Assembly (NCBI GenBank): GCA_964483045.1
Contig: CAYZZK010000027.1
Location: forward strand, 1-10,000
DNA length: 10,000 nt
Origin: JBBTYG01 sp964483045
Lineage (GTDB): Bacteria; Patescibacteriota; Minisyncoccia; UBA6257; 2-01-FULL-56-20
Direction of reading: 5' to 3'
This document shows positions 1 to 5,216 of this stretch, one piece after another (the stretch's first letter is position 1; every line of letters begins with the position of its first letter). A program made the position numbers and the translations under genes. A model generated the notes under the pieces. That model was given only the letters and a program-made list of their open reading frames with translations. It was not told the DNA's origin and did not search any database.

Positions 1-190
1 TGAAAAGCTCGTGCGTTATCACAAGCTCGAGCACCGCATCGCCCAGAAATTCTAGGCGCTCGTTGTGCGGCAACTCACCGTTCGAATATTCGTTAAGATA
101 TGAACGGTGAGTAAGGGCTTCCACAAGCACCTCTTTATTTTTGAATTCTATGCCGATTTTTTCTTCTAACGGTTTCGCAGATAGTGACAT
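1..190 (-). CDS. rnc: Ribonuclease III, N-terminal part (cut by window edge)
   Basis: Endoribonuclease that cleaves double-stranded RNA during rRNA maturation and mRNA turnover in the cytoplasm. Only the first 63 residues are inside the window. They contain the RNase III signature at residues 43-58 (HNERLEFLGDAVLELV), including the acidic residues E44, E47 and D51 of the metal-dependent active site, plus the upstream THRSY segment typical of the family. The double-stranded RNA-binding domain should lie outside the window. The chosen ATG gives an N-terminus of normal length. No strong Shine-Dalgarno precedes it. The gene follows nusB after about 39 nt, so it is probably the last visible gene of the rnhB-rpmF-nusB-rnc transcript. 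The identity is near certain; only completeness is unknown. Confidence 0.95.
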   Translation of the reverse strand, partial: MSLSAKPLEEKIGIEFKNKEVLVEALTHRSYLNEYSNGELPHNERLEFLGDAVLELVITHELF

Positions 191-229
191 ACGCGAGTGA
201 TTCGATTTGACGCCTTAGATGTTTCCATT

Positions 230-706
230 TCACGCATCGCTGGATTTTTTTTCCGCGGGACTTGATCCAGGAACCTTTGCTTTGCCCCTGTCGCCGACTT
301 GTTTATATACAGTCCCGAGCACGCCATTTATGAATCGCGCGGCATTCGGCCCGCCATAATTTTTCGCAATTTCAATCGCTTCATTGATAGCGACTTTCGG
401 GGGCACTTCTTCCGGATCGGCGTATAAAAGCTCGTAGAGCCCGATGCGAAGGATATTTCTGTCTATGACCGCAATCTTATCGAGCGGCCATTCGGGAGCG
501 GCCTTGACGATGATATTGTCGACATCCTCCAAATGGTCGGCTATCCCTTTTAAAATTCTCCATGCAAATTCCGGCTCGTCTATTCCCGGCGCGAATTCCT
601 GCAGATTCCGCTCAAGTATCGAAACTAGATCATGTTTTTTGTTGTAAAAATCCCACTCGTAAAGCGATTGGAGAATAACTGTTCGTATAAGATGTCGCGT
701 AGCCAT
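230..706 (-). CDS. nusB: Transcription antitermination / rRNA-processing factor NusB
   Basis: NusB pairs with NusE (ribosomal protein S10) on boxA RNA and keeps RNA polymerase elongating through rRNA operons. The 158-residue product matches the all-helical NusB family throughout: an N-terminal RxxxLQSLYEWDF segment, the central WPLDKIAVIDRNILRIGLYELL block (here residues about 73-94), and the C-terminal KVAINEAIEIAKNYGG...RFINGVLG block that closes the fold. The last 20 or so residues are Lys/Ser-rich and probably disordered. The length is usual for the family. The gene lies 117 nt after rpmF and 39 nt before rnc, an order common in compact bacterial genomes. No good Shine-Dalgarno is seen. 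A weak TATTTT lies 8 nt before the ATG, so an internal start is possible but not convincing. Confidence 0.95.
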   Translation of the reverse strand: MATRHLIRTVILQSLYEWDFYNKKHDLVSILERNLQEFAPGIDEPEFAWRILKGIADHLEDVDNIIVKAAPEWPLDKIAVIDRNILRIGLYELLYADPEEVPPKVAINEAIEIAKNYGGPNAARFINGVLGTVYKQVGDRGKAKVPGSSPAEKKSSDA

Positions 707-711
707 AAACT

Positions 712-802
712 TAGAAAATAGAAGGCGGAATTGAGGATTGATTTTTAAAGAACATGTTTATTTTAAAAGTTCGATCCATTAACTTCTAGATTCTATTTTC
801 TA
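712..802. repeat. 12-bp inverted repeat in the rpmF-nusB spacer
   Basis: TAGAAAATAGAA at 712-723 is the exact reverse complement of 791-802, separated by 67 nt. The right arm sits in a short direct repetition of TTCTAGATTCTA at about 784-808. The arms are AT-rich, so chance is possible, but they flank the entire untranslated spacer between rpmF and nusB and could bring its ends together in RNA. Confidence 0.35.
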
Positions 803-823
803 GATTCTAGATACTGCTCCATG

Positions 824-973
824 TTACTTGCCGCACTGCGGGCACGTCCGATGCGCAAGCTTTGGGCCGCCGCAATTGCTGCACACAAACACTCGCTGCT
901 TTTTCATCGCGAGATGCGATCGCCTTCGCCCAACTTTGCCTTTTGAATGATGTTTAACTGGTACGCCTCCCAT
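824..973 (-). CDS. rpmF: 50S ribosomal protein L32 (bL32), zinc-ribbon form
   Basis: Small structural protein of the large ribosomal subunit. The 49-residue product has the L32 pattern: a basic N-terminus with the VPVKHHSKGKVGRRRSH block, then a zinc ribbon formed by C31, C34, C44 and C47 (CSNC...CPQC). All four cysteines are present, so this is the zinc-binding form, not the Cys-less paralogue some bacteria carry. The frame stays open up to position 1036, but those 21 extra residues have no L32 similarity and would overlap rnhB. The ATG at 973 gives the family's usual MxVPxK start. No Shine-Dalgarno precedes this ATG; a GGAGG occurs just inside the gene. It lies 37 nt downstream of rnhB and is probably cotranscribed with it. 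Confidence 0.93.
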   Translation of the reverse strand: MGGVPVKHHSKGKVGRRRSHLAMKKQRVFVCSNCGGPKLAHRTCPQCGK

Positions 974-1010
974 AGATGTAAATTGATAGTAAGGTATTCT
1001 TCTAAAAACG

Positions 1011-1679
1011 TCAATCGGATCCTCGAGTTTGCGCAATTTTAATCTTGCGAAGAAAGCTCGATCGGTGTATCGGCGTCGGCCCTAAATTTTGAATAGCCGC
1101 GCGATGCCTGCGAGTGCCGTATCCTTTATTTTCTTCAAAACCATAATGCGGAAATTTTTTGGAAAGCCGCCTCATCCTGCGATCTCTCGTCACCTTCGCC
1201 ATAATCGAAGCGATCGTTATCGCGAGTATCTTCTCGTCTCCTTTTGTAACCGTCTGGGCATCGTACTCCTCAATGCTCTTTTTCTTGTTGCCGAGGTAGA
1301 GCCCTCCGTCCAAAAACACGGCGCATTTTTGCATATCCATTTGATGCCGTTCGGAAAGCCGTTTGTACGCCCGGCTTGCGGCCAGATTTGCCGCGCCCGA
1401 AATATTTATTTTTTCTATCTTCCGCGGATGCACTTGCGCAATCGCGTACCTAATCTTCGCATGAGAATTAAAATACTCGAACCATCTCTCTCGCCGAGCC
1501 GCGGTAAGTTTTTTTGAATCGCGAAGTTTCCCCAATTTCAAGTTTTTAGTCTTTTCGCCAGAGGCGAACCCTCCTCCGGAAGAAAACTTTAAGTTCGCCG
1601 GTATGCATACCGCGCAAACCGCCACTGCGCCGGCGAGGGATCCCCGCCCAACCTCGTCTATCCCGATTACATATTTCAT
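1011..1679 (-). CDS. rnhB: Ribonuclease HII
   Basis: Hydrolyses the RNA strand of RNA-DNA hybrids and cuts at ribonucleotides misincorporated in DNA. The 222-residue product opens with the RNase HII signature GIDEVGRGSLAGAV at residues 6-19, giving catalytic D8 and E9. The other two acidic residues are D124 (FLDGG) and probably D166 in the SIMAKVTRDRRM helix. The DSKKL motif (54-58) and the C-terminal KGYGTRRHRAAI...HRSSF block (185-209) are also present. Length is normal for the family. The segment at residues 31-50 (SGGGFASGEKTKN region) looks like a modest insertion before DSKKL. It heads the minus-strand housekeeping operon. A TACAAT -10 element lies 14 nt upstream, and a three-codon frame overlaps the start (described separately). 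Confidence 0.96.
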   Translation of the reverse strand: MKYVIGIDEVGRGSLAGAVAVCAVCIPANLKFSSGGGFASGEKTKNLKLGKLRDSKKLTAARRERWFEYFNSHAKIRYAIAQVHPRKIEKINISGAANLAASRAYKRLSERHQMDMQKCAVFLDGGLYLGNKKKSIEEYDAQTVTKGDEKILAITIASIMAKVTRDRRMRRLSKKFPHYGFEENKGYGTRRHRAAIQNLGPTPIHRSSFLRKIKIAQTRGSD

Positions 1680-1687
1680 AACTTCAT
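1676..1687 (-). CDS. Possible three-codon leader frame (M-K-L-stop) overlapping rnhB
   Basis: ATG AAG TTA TGA reads from 1687 to 1676, and its TGA overlaps the rnhB ATG in an ATGA junction. The first A is 7 nt beyond the -10 hexamer at 1694-1699, the spacing seen at four predicted leaderless genes in this window. If transcription starts there, a ribosome would load on this mini-frame and stop exactly at the rnhB start. This is inference from geometry only. The alternative is that it is accidental and rnhB is read from a leader of about 8 nt. Confidence 0.3.
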   Translation of the reverse strand: MKL

Positions 1688-1693
1688 GCCATA

Positions 1694-1699
1694 ATTGTA
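1694..1699 (-). promoter_or_regulatory. Predicted -10 element for rnhB operon
   Basis: TACAAT on the minus strand, 14 nt before the rnhB ATG and 6 nt before an upstream ATG. No good -35 hexamer or TG extension is visible. The call rests on the hexamer and on its agreement with the spacing at other genes in the window. Confidence 0.5.
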
Positions 1700-1784
1700 C
1701 TACTTTTTAAATTTGGCCGAATCATTCTCTAGAATTGATACAAAATCGCGAAAAAATATTCCCAAAGATGCTTTTGAAATGACA

Positions 1785-1815
1785 AAGCCCTCGCGAGATT
1801 TCCTCGCGAGGGCTT
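1785..1815 (-). terminator. Hairpin terminator of the 201-residue hypothetical gene
   Basis: A perfect 13-bp inverted repeat (AAGCCCTCGCGAG, 5-nt loop) lies 7 nt beyond the stop of the gene that ends at 1823. The stem is GC-rich and very stable. The following minus-strand bases (TGTCATTTC) are only partly U-rich, so termination or 3'-end protection are both possible. Confidence 0.75.
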
Positions 1816-1822
1816 CTAATTT

Positions 1823-2428
1823 TCAGTTGCGTGCCGGCTCTTTCGGTACCACGTGGATATATGGAAGCACCACGCCCTTACCGAACCCACCGGTCAAGCA
1901 GCGGAATGTAAGTCTCCATTGGTCAACGAAATTGAGGCAGATGATATACCTCTTTTTTTGGGAATCTTCCCAAACTGTACCGGTAAACGCGATGGTGATA
2001 TCCCTCCAACATGGCGGAAGTTCTCCGCGTTCCCGATAGAGCGCTTCGGCACATCGCTGGTGTTGCGACGCCTTTATATCTTGCGACCGCTTGATCAACT
2101 CTCCTCCGAGAATCATCCCGTCCCTGCCGTCAAACGGAGAGACAAGCCCGATTTGAAATTCCCCACCCGAACAAGAGTCCTGAGAGAATATTCGCCATCC
2201 ATTCTTGGCTTTATCAAACATCAAAGGAGACTCCGAATCAATGGCTATTCTCACGAGTTTCTCGGCATCGCTCACAATGAACGGCTCGACTGCTGTAAGC
2301 GCCTCTTTGAAGGCCTCTTCGTTATGCGCAAGAGCCGTCCAGAATGCTCTGGTCGCACCGACTTTTCGTCCCGTGACCATCGCCTCGTGAATCAAACCGA
2401 GGTCTTTGCCGAATGACATTGAGTTCAT
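1823..2428 (-). CDS. Conserved CPR-type hypothetical protein (201 aa)
   Basis: Function not recognised. The protein is soluble, with no signal peptide or membrane segment. Its first 40 or so residues (SFGKDLGLIHEAMVTGRKVG, then FWTALAHNEEAF) resemble an N-terminal module that, from memory, recurs at the head of several Parcubacteria hypothetical proteins with different C-terminal parts. The rest is a mixed alpha/beta sequence rich in Trp and Cys, ending in a hydrophobic VVLPYIHVVPKEP strand. The ATG at 2428 is supported by AAAGGA 4 nt upstream (plus positions 2433-2438). The gene is a complete single-gene unit with a strong promoter, a structured leader of about 160 nt and a stem-loop terminator. 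A 187-residue open frame on the opposite strand is rejected because it lacks all of these. Confidence concerns the gene call, not a function. Confidence 0.82.
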   Translation of the reverse strand: MNSMSFGKDLGLIHEAMVTGRKVGATRAFWTALAHNEEAFKEALTAVEPFIVSDAEKLVRIAIDSESPLMFDKAKNGWRIFSQDSCSGGEFQIGLVSPFDGRDGMILGGELIKRSQDIKASQHQRCAEALYRERGELPPCWRDITIAFTGTVWEDSQKKRYIICLNFVDQWRLTFRCLTGGFGKGVVLPYIHVVPKEPARN

Positions 2429-2443
2429 CTAATCCTTTCATAT

Positions 2444-2472
2444 GGACGCACTCCGCATAGCGGAACACACCC
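2444..2472 (-). ncRNA. Leader hairpin 2, just before the ribosome binding site
   Basis: Arms GGGUGUGUUCCGC and GCGGAGUGCGUCC pair over 13 positions around a UAU loop, with five G-U wobbles and no mismatch. The hairpin ends 5 nt before the AAAGGA Shine-Dalgarno. Wobble pairs mean the structure is an RNA hairpin more than a DNA palindrome. It could control ribosome access, but this is inference. Confidence 0.6.
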
Positions 2473-2507
2473 GGGTTCACCAAAGTACCGCCGCCCGATC
2501 TTTCACA

Positions 2508-2560
2508 GGCAACGGTTTTTAATCAGCCACTCCGTAGCCGGCAGACTAAAAACCATCGCC
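2508..2560 (-). ncRNA. Leader hairpin 1, long stem with ACGG in the loop
   Basis: GGCGAUGGUUUUUAGUC pairs with GAUUAAAAACCGUUGCC over 17 positions, including three G-U wobbles. A U-U mismatch and a further GCC/GGC stem follow, closing on GGCUACGGAGU. The ACGG can itself be closed by CU/AG pairs. It lies about 30 nt after the predicted transcription start and 79 nt before the start codon. I do not recognise it as any named riboswitch family. Confidence 0.62.
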
Positions 2561-2594
2561 TACTGATTTTTCAATGTGCAATATGAACGTTTAA

Positions 2595-2622
2595 ACTATA
2601 CCAGATTCGCTAAAAAAGTCAA
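2595..2622 (-). promoter_or_regulatory. Sigma-70 type promoter for the 201-residue hypothetical gene
   Basis: -35 TTGACT (2617-2622) and -10 TATAGT (2595-2600) are separated by 16 nt, with an extended -10 TGG in front. The predicted start near 2588 gives a leader of about 160 nt. The -35 overlaps the U-tract of the preceding gene's terminator. Confidence 0.78.
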
Positions 2623-2645
2623 ACCCCATCGGAAAGACGGGGCTT
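2612..2645 (-). terminator. Rho-independent terminator after the tandem-HTH regulator
   Basis: On the minus strand, AAGCCCCGTC / GATGGGGTTT forms a 10-bp stem (two G-U pairs) with a UUUCC loop, followed by UUUGACUUUUUU. It lies about 50 nt beyond the stop at 2697. The run of U residues is shared with the next promoter. Confidence 0.8.
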
Positions 2646-2696
2646 AATTGTTAGATTTTTGGGCACTTAGAATCCATGTAGAATCGACTTCCGGCT

Positions 2697-3155
2697 TCAG
2701 ATGCACACTTCCGCCGATGGGCCGAGGTCGATTATCTCGCATGCTACCGCGAAATGCACGAGCAGGATTCTCGGCTGAATTCCCTTTTGGCCGGCAAGGA
2801 CTTTTTTATGAATCTCCGTAAGATGATACTCCGCAGTGCGCGGAGACATCGAAAGCAGTCGGGCGATACTTCGGAAATTATTTCCTTCAGCTGCCAGTTT
2901 CAAAACTTCTTTTTCCCGAGGAGTCAACCGGTATGATTTAAAAGATTTGAAATCCATCTCCGGAGTTAATTTTTCTCGAATCGCATATAGAGTCAGCGCG
3001 CAAGCCGATCTACAGCCAAGTCTATCGTAGAGCTCGCCTATCTGGCCTTCCACCGTCTTCAGTTTCGTTCCAAGTTTTTCGGCTATTGCCTTCTGAGTCA
3101 GGCCGGCCGTCAGCAACTTGAGTATCGCAGTCTGTTGTTTTGTAAGGTCTGTCAT
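2697..3155 (-). CDS. Small regulator with two LuxR/GerE-type HTH domains
   Basis: Probable DNA-binding transcription regulator. The 152-residue product has two helix-turn-helix regions of the LuxR C-terminal type and nothing else. The first is at residues 4-59 (LTKQQTAILKLL, then TQKAIAEKLGTKLKTVEGQI). The second is at 77-138 (LTPREKEVLKLAAEG, then FRSIARLLSMSPRTAEYHLTEI). The second keeps the family's LTPRExEVL start, while the first has diverged (LTKQQTAIL). No receiver or ligand domain precedes them, which is unlike NarL/LuxR regulators. A very good Shine-Dalgarno (AGGAGGT, plus 3159-3165) lies 3 nt before the ATG. The gene has its own promoter and terminator and lies just downstream of the pilin-like gene. 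Targets are unknown; the neighbouring leader-bearing gene is one guess. Confidence 0.85.
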   Translation of the reverse strand: MTDLTKQQTAILKLLTAGLTQKAIAEKLGTKLKTVEGQIGELYDRLGCRSACALTLYAIREKLTPEMDFKSFKSYRLTPREKEVLKLAAEGNNFRSIARLLSMSPRTAEYHLTEIHKKVLAGQKGIQPRILLVHFAVACEIIDLGPSAEVCI

Positions 3156-3198
3156 ACTACCTCCTCTCTCGTTTTTAGATTCTAACGTTGCTGGATAA

Positions 3199-3228
3199 AA
3201 ACTAACACTGTGAGCGCAATGAAGTCAA
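3199..3228 (-). promoter_or_regulatory. Candidate promoter for the tandem-HTH regulator
   Basis: -35 TTGACT (3223-3228) and TAGTTT (3199-3204) as an imperfect -10, 18 nt apart and with a TGT extension. The -35 matches the one at 2617-2622. The -10 is weak, so this is moderate evidence. Confidence 0.5.
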
Positions 3229-3258
3229 CCTCCAACAGCCAAACCTGAAACGCAACGC

Positions 3259-3287
3259 AAAAAAAGACCCAAGCGGTGCCTGGGTCT
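3259..3287 (-). terminator. Rho-independent terminator of the pilin-like gene
   Basis: On the minus strand, AGACCCA / TGGGTCT forms a 7-bp stem with an inner GC/GC pair, followed by seven U residues. It begins 17 nt beyond the stop at 3305. A canonical intrinsic terminator. Confidence 0.88.
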
Positions 3288-3304
3288 CCTTGAAAAATTT
3301 TTCC

Positions 3305-3679
3305 TTACGGAATTACGATGCTGCTGCCGGCGGGATAATTCCTAAGTTTTCTCGGAATCTTCGCGGTGGCCGGAGTACCGATGGCATTGATTTTGTAGGT
3401 CTCGCCGACAACCGAAGGCGGAGTGGTGCCGCCCATTAAGTACGGACCGATGTCTTTGATATCCGGAGTGTCGCCTGTTGTTTTTTTGTGGCTGATTCGC
3501 CATTGTTCTTTCGCGCCCTCGGTGATGCGCAAATTGTTGACGATGGAGGTAAGCTGCGCAGCTTCCCGCGCCTTCCCGATACCGTCAACCAAAACAATAG
3601 CCAGCAAGCTCCAAAACGTGACAATGATCAGTATTTCCACCAACGTGAACCCCGCTCTGCAAGTAACTCTTTTCGACAT
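3305..3679 (-). CDS. Type IV pilin-like / pseudopilin protein
   Basis: Likely a structural subunit of a type IV pilus or related secretion or competence filament. The 124-residue product has a prepilin leader MSKRVTCRAG cut before F11, then FTLVEILIIVTFWSLLAIVLV as the hydrophobic N-terminal helix, with the conserved Glu at position +5 (E15). The remaining 90 or so residues form a small globular domain with TPDIKDIGPYL and an ETYKINAIGTP segment, like short pseudopilins of the DxxPYL...Y.xNxxGxxP type. AAAGGA precedes the ATG by 5 nt. No prepilin peptidase, ATPase or other pilus gene is in the window, so the machinery must be elsewhere. No clear promoter was found upstream. Confidence 0.9.
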   Translation of the reverse strand: MSKRVTCRAGFTLVEILIIVTFWSLLAIVLVDGIGKAREAAQLTSIVNNLRITEGAKEQWRISHKKTTGDTPDIKDIGPYLMGGTTPPSVVGETYKINAIGTPATAKIPRKLRNYPAGSSIVIP

Positions 3680-3844
3680 AACTATCCTTTCGTGTATCTA
3701 CGCACAGTTCTGTCCAGAAAAATGCAAACCTGGCCAAAACATGCCTGTTTTTATTTTTTAAAGCCCGCTCATTTCAACGAACGAACTGGTGAAAAAGTAG
3801 CACAAATCAGTATGTTTTGGCAACGCCGCCGGCATCGTCCGAAA

Positions 3845-3871
3845 TTGACAGCTCGAAATCGAAAGTATAGT
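3845..3871 (+). promoter_or_regulatory. Candidate promoter for the coiled-coil hypothetical gene
   Basis: TTGACA at 3845-3850 and TATAGT at 3866-3871, with a 15-nt spacer that is shorter than the usual 17. The -10 is the same hexamer as at 2595-2600. Predicted leader is about 52 nt. The 250-nt divergent gap 3680-3929 otherwise shows nothing else I can support. Confidence 0.6.
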
Positions 3872-3929
3872 CTCACAATCAGTAACCTTCCAATAGAAAA
3901 CACAGGAAAAAACTGACCAAAGGACTGAT

Positions 3930-4304
3930 ATGACCTCACAATTGCACGTAACATGGAATCTGCTTGTCACGGAAAACAAACACTCGCTGACCGACGAGCA
4001 AATTGAAGAACTCCTTGCCGCCAAAAAAGAACTTTTGCGGCTAACCGAACTGGCCAAAAATCGTCTCTATGAGGACCTCGAAGAACTGCAAAGATACCGC
4101 GCCAGAAAGAAAGAGCTCCAGCAGCTTCCAACCGAAGAACTCCAAAACAGGTACAAGGAAATTAATTCTGCTCGCAGTGCCCTTGCGGCAGACACATATG
4201 ATGAACTCGGAGATTCGTTTTTCGAAAGCCCGCATATCGACTCCGACGAACATATCCTCTTCGAAATCCTCGAGGAACAGAAAAAGACGAAAGTTGCGAT
4301 ATAA
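3930..4304 (+). CDS. Hypothetical charged coiled-coil protein (124 aa)
   Basis: Function not recognised. The product is soluble and highly charged, with no signal peptide or membrane span. Residues about 21-80 are predicted by eye to be one long helix or coiled coil (TDEQIEELLAAKKELLRL onward, alternating Leu with Glu/Lys/Arg). A short acidic tail follows (SDEHILFEILEEQKK). A clear Shine-Dalgarno AAAGGA (3919-3924) lies 5 nt before the ATG, and the gene sits between a promoter and an intrinsic terminator, so it is very likely a real single-gene transcript. Such proteins often act by dimerising or binding a partner, but nothing here says which one. Confidence 0.8.
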   Translation: MTSQLHVTWNLLVTENKHSLTDEQIEELLAAKKELLRLTELAKNRLYEDLEELQRYRARKKELQQLPTEELQNRYKEINSARSALAADTYDELGDSFFESPHIDSDEHILFEILEEQKKTKVAI

Positions 4305-4341
4305 TCCTCGCGCCCCTATCCCGGCCAGTTTCTCAACAATC

Positions 4342-4374
4342 AAGCCCCAGCCAAAATGCCGGGGTTTGTTATTT
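4342..4374 (+). terminator. Rho-independent terminator of the coiled-coil gene
   Basis: AAGCCCC / GGGGTTT arms with an inner GC/GC pair and a CAAAAT loop, followed by TTTGTTATTT. It starts 38 nt after the stop at 4304. Confidence 0.82.
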
Positions 4375-4433
4375 ACTGGTTTTCGCGCGCGAAGCCAAAA
4401 ATTCTGTTTCGAACTCTATTTAATGCTCCGGGT

Positions 4434-4447
4434 GTTATAATTACAGG
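4434..4447 (+). promoter_or_regulatory. Extended -10 promoter predicting a leaderless mRNA for the MazG-like gene
   Basis: TGTTATAAT (TATAAT at 4436-4441) is followed by 6 nt and then the ATG. The expected transcription start is the A of the start codon. No useful Shine-Dalgarno is possible. A -35 is not evident, which fits an extended -10. Confidence 0.72.
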
Positions 4448-5137
4448 ATGTCCTCCTCTCTTCCCGCATCAGTTACGATTCCCCAATATCAGCGGTTTAT
4501 CGGCGAACTCTACGGACTAAATAATGCGAGGCACTGGAACGCTCCCGAAATTCTTACAAACGTAGAGCGCTTCTCGATGAGGATGCTAAAGGGTATCCGC
4601 AAAGCAGATGCGGCCAAAACGAAATCCAACGCGTTCATCGCATTGAGCTGGTTTACATCCTTCTTAAATCAACTCCAAGTCGACCTCGAAGAAATTGTAT
4701 GGCGACGGTTTCCCTATCATTGCTCCTATTGCGGAACCTCCCCCTGCTCCTGCAGAAAAAATAAAGTCGTTAGCCGAAAAGCAGTTTCCCGGGACGATAA
4801 ACAAAAACCCAAAACATTTGCAGAATACCAAGAGATGTTTCAGAAAATTTATCCTGCGGAGAGCCGGACATTAAGCCACGCCGGAATTCACCTTGCGGAA
4901 GAAGTGGGAGAACTCGCGGAGGCCTTCCTTTTATTCCGGGGAAGTCATCGGCCGACAGATTTCGCGAACGTGGAGCTCGAAGCCGCGGACTATTTTTCAT
5001 GCCTCATGGGAGTGTTGAACTCGCTCGGAGTGAACGCGGCGGACGAAATCTCTCGAATGTATAATCCAAATTGCCACGAATGCCACGCAATGCCTTGCCG
5101 GTGCGGATACGAATTCGTGGCAAGCTACAAATCCTGA
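4448..5137 (+). CDS. MazG-like nucleotide pyrophosphohydrolase family protein with two Cys4 motifs
   Basis: Probable NTP pyrophosphohydrolase of the all-alpha MazG-like superfamily, which removes diphosphate from (often aberrant) nucleotides. The 229-residue product has the metal-binding signature EExxE at E151, E152 and E155 (HLAEEVGELAEA) and ExxD at E178 and D181 (ELEAADYF). An N-terminal helical part (residues 12-85) precedes it. Two identical-spacing motifs C-x2-C-x4-C-x-C occur at C92/95/100/102 and C209/212/217/219, probably zinc sites flanking the catalytic core. From memory this architecture recurs in Parcubacteria; the substrate is unknown. All acidic ligands are present, so activity is plausible. 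The start ATG directly follows an extended -10, and the next Met (residue 44) would delete conserved-looking sequence. Confidence 0.85.
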   Translation: MSSSLPASVTIPQYQRFIGELYGLNNARHWNAPEILTNVERFSMRMLKGIRKADAAKTKSNAFIALSWFTSFLNQLQVDLEEIVWRRFPYHCSYCGTSPCSCRKNKVVSRKAVSRDDKQKPKTFAEYQEMFQKIYPAESRTLSHAGIHLAEEVGELAEAFLLFRGSHRPTDFANVELEAADYFSCLMGVLNSLGVNAADEISRMYNPNCHECHAMPCRCGYEFVASYKS

Positions 5138-5168
5138 TAGGAAATTATTCAGAATCAAGAGTTCTGAA
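5138..5168 (+). repeat. 31-nt intergenic repeat, copy 1, with hairpin
   Basis: Begins on the base after the MazG-like stop codon. TTCAGAA (5148-5154) and TTCTGAA (5162-5168) form a perfect 7-bp stem. The unit matches 9891-9921 at 26 of 31 positions. It may act as the 3' end of the transcript, though no U-tract follows. Confidence 0.6.
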
Positions 5169-5216
5169 CGATGCCGTGTCAAGACGGGTAGGAAAAGAGA
5201 GATTTGGTGTGCCGAG

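Noticed and set aside
974..1036. N-terminal extension of L32 by 21 residues
   Set aside because: No L32 similarity before the MGGVPVKHH start, and it would overlap the end of rnhB.
1853..2416. 187-residue plus-strand open frame antisense to the 201-residue hypothetical gene
   Set aside because: It has no ribosome site, promoter or terminator, while the minus-strand gene has all three.
2508..2560. Guanidine-II (mini-ykkC) riboswitch, because of the ACGG in the hairpin loop
   Set aside because: That class needs two similar short hairpins each with an ACGR loop; hairpin 2 here has a UAU loop, and the gene is not a guanidine transporter or carboxylase.
3758..4057. 99-residue minus-strand open frame across the 3930 gene start
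   Set aside because: Overlaps the promoter and ribosome site of the plus-strand coiled-coil gene; Ser/Cys-rich shadow translation.
5148..5168. Classical rho-independent terminator after the MazG-like gene
   Set aside because: The stem is AT-rich and only 7 bp, and CGATGCC follows instead of a U-tract; kept as a repeat only.
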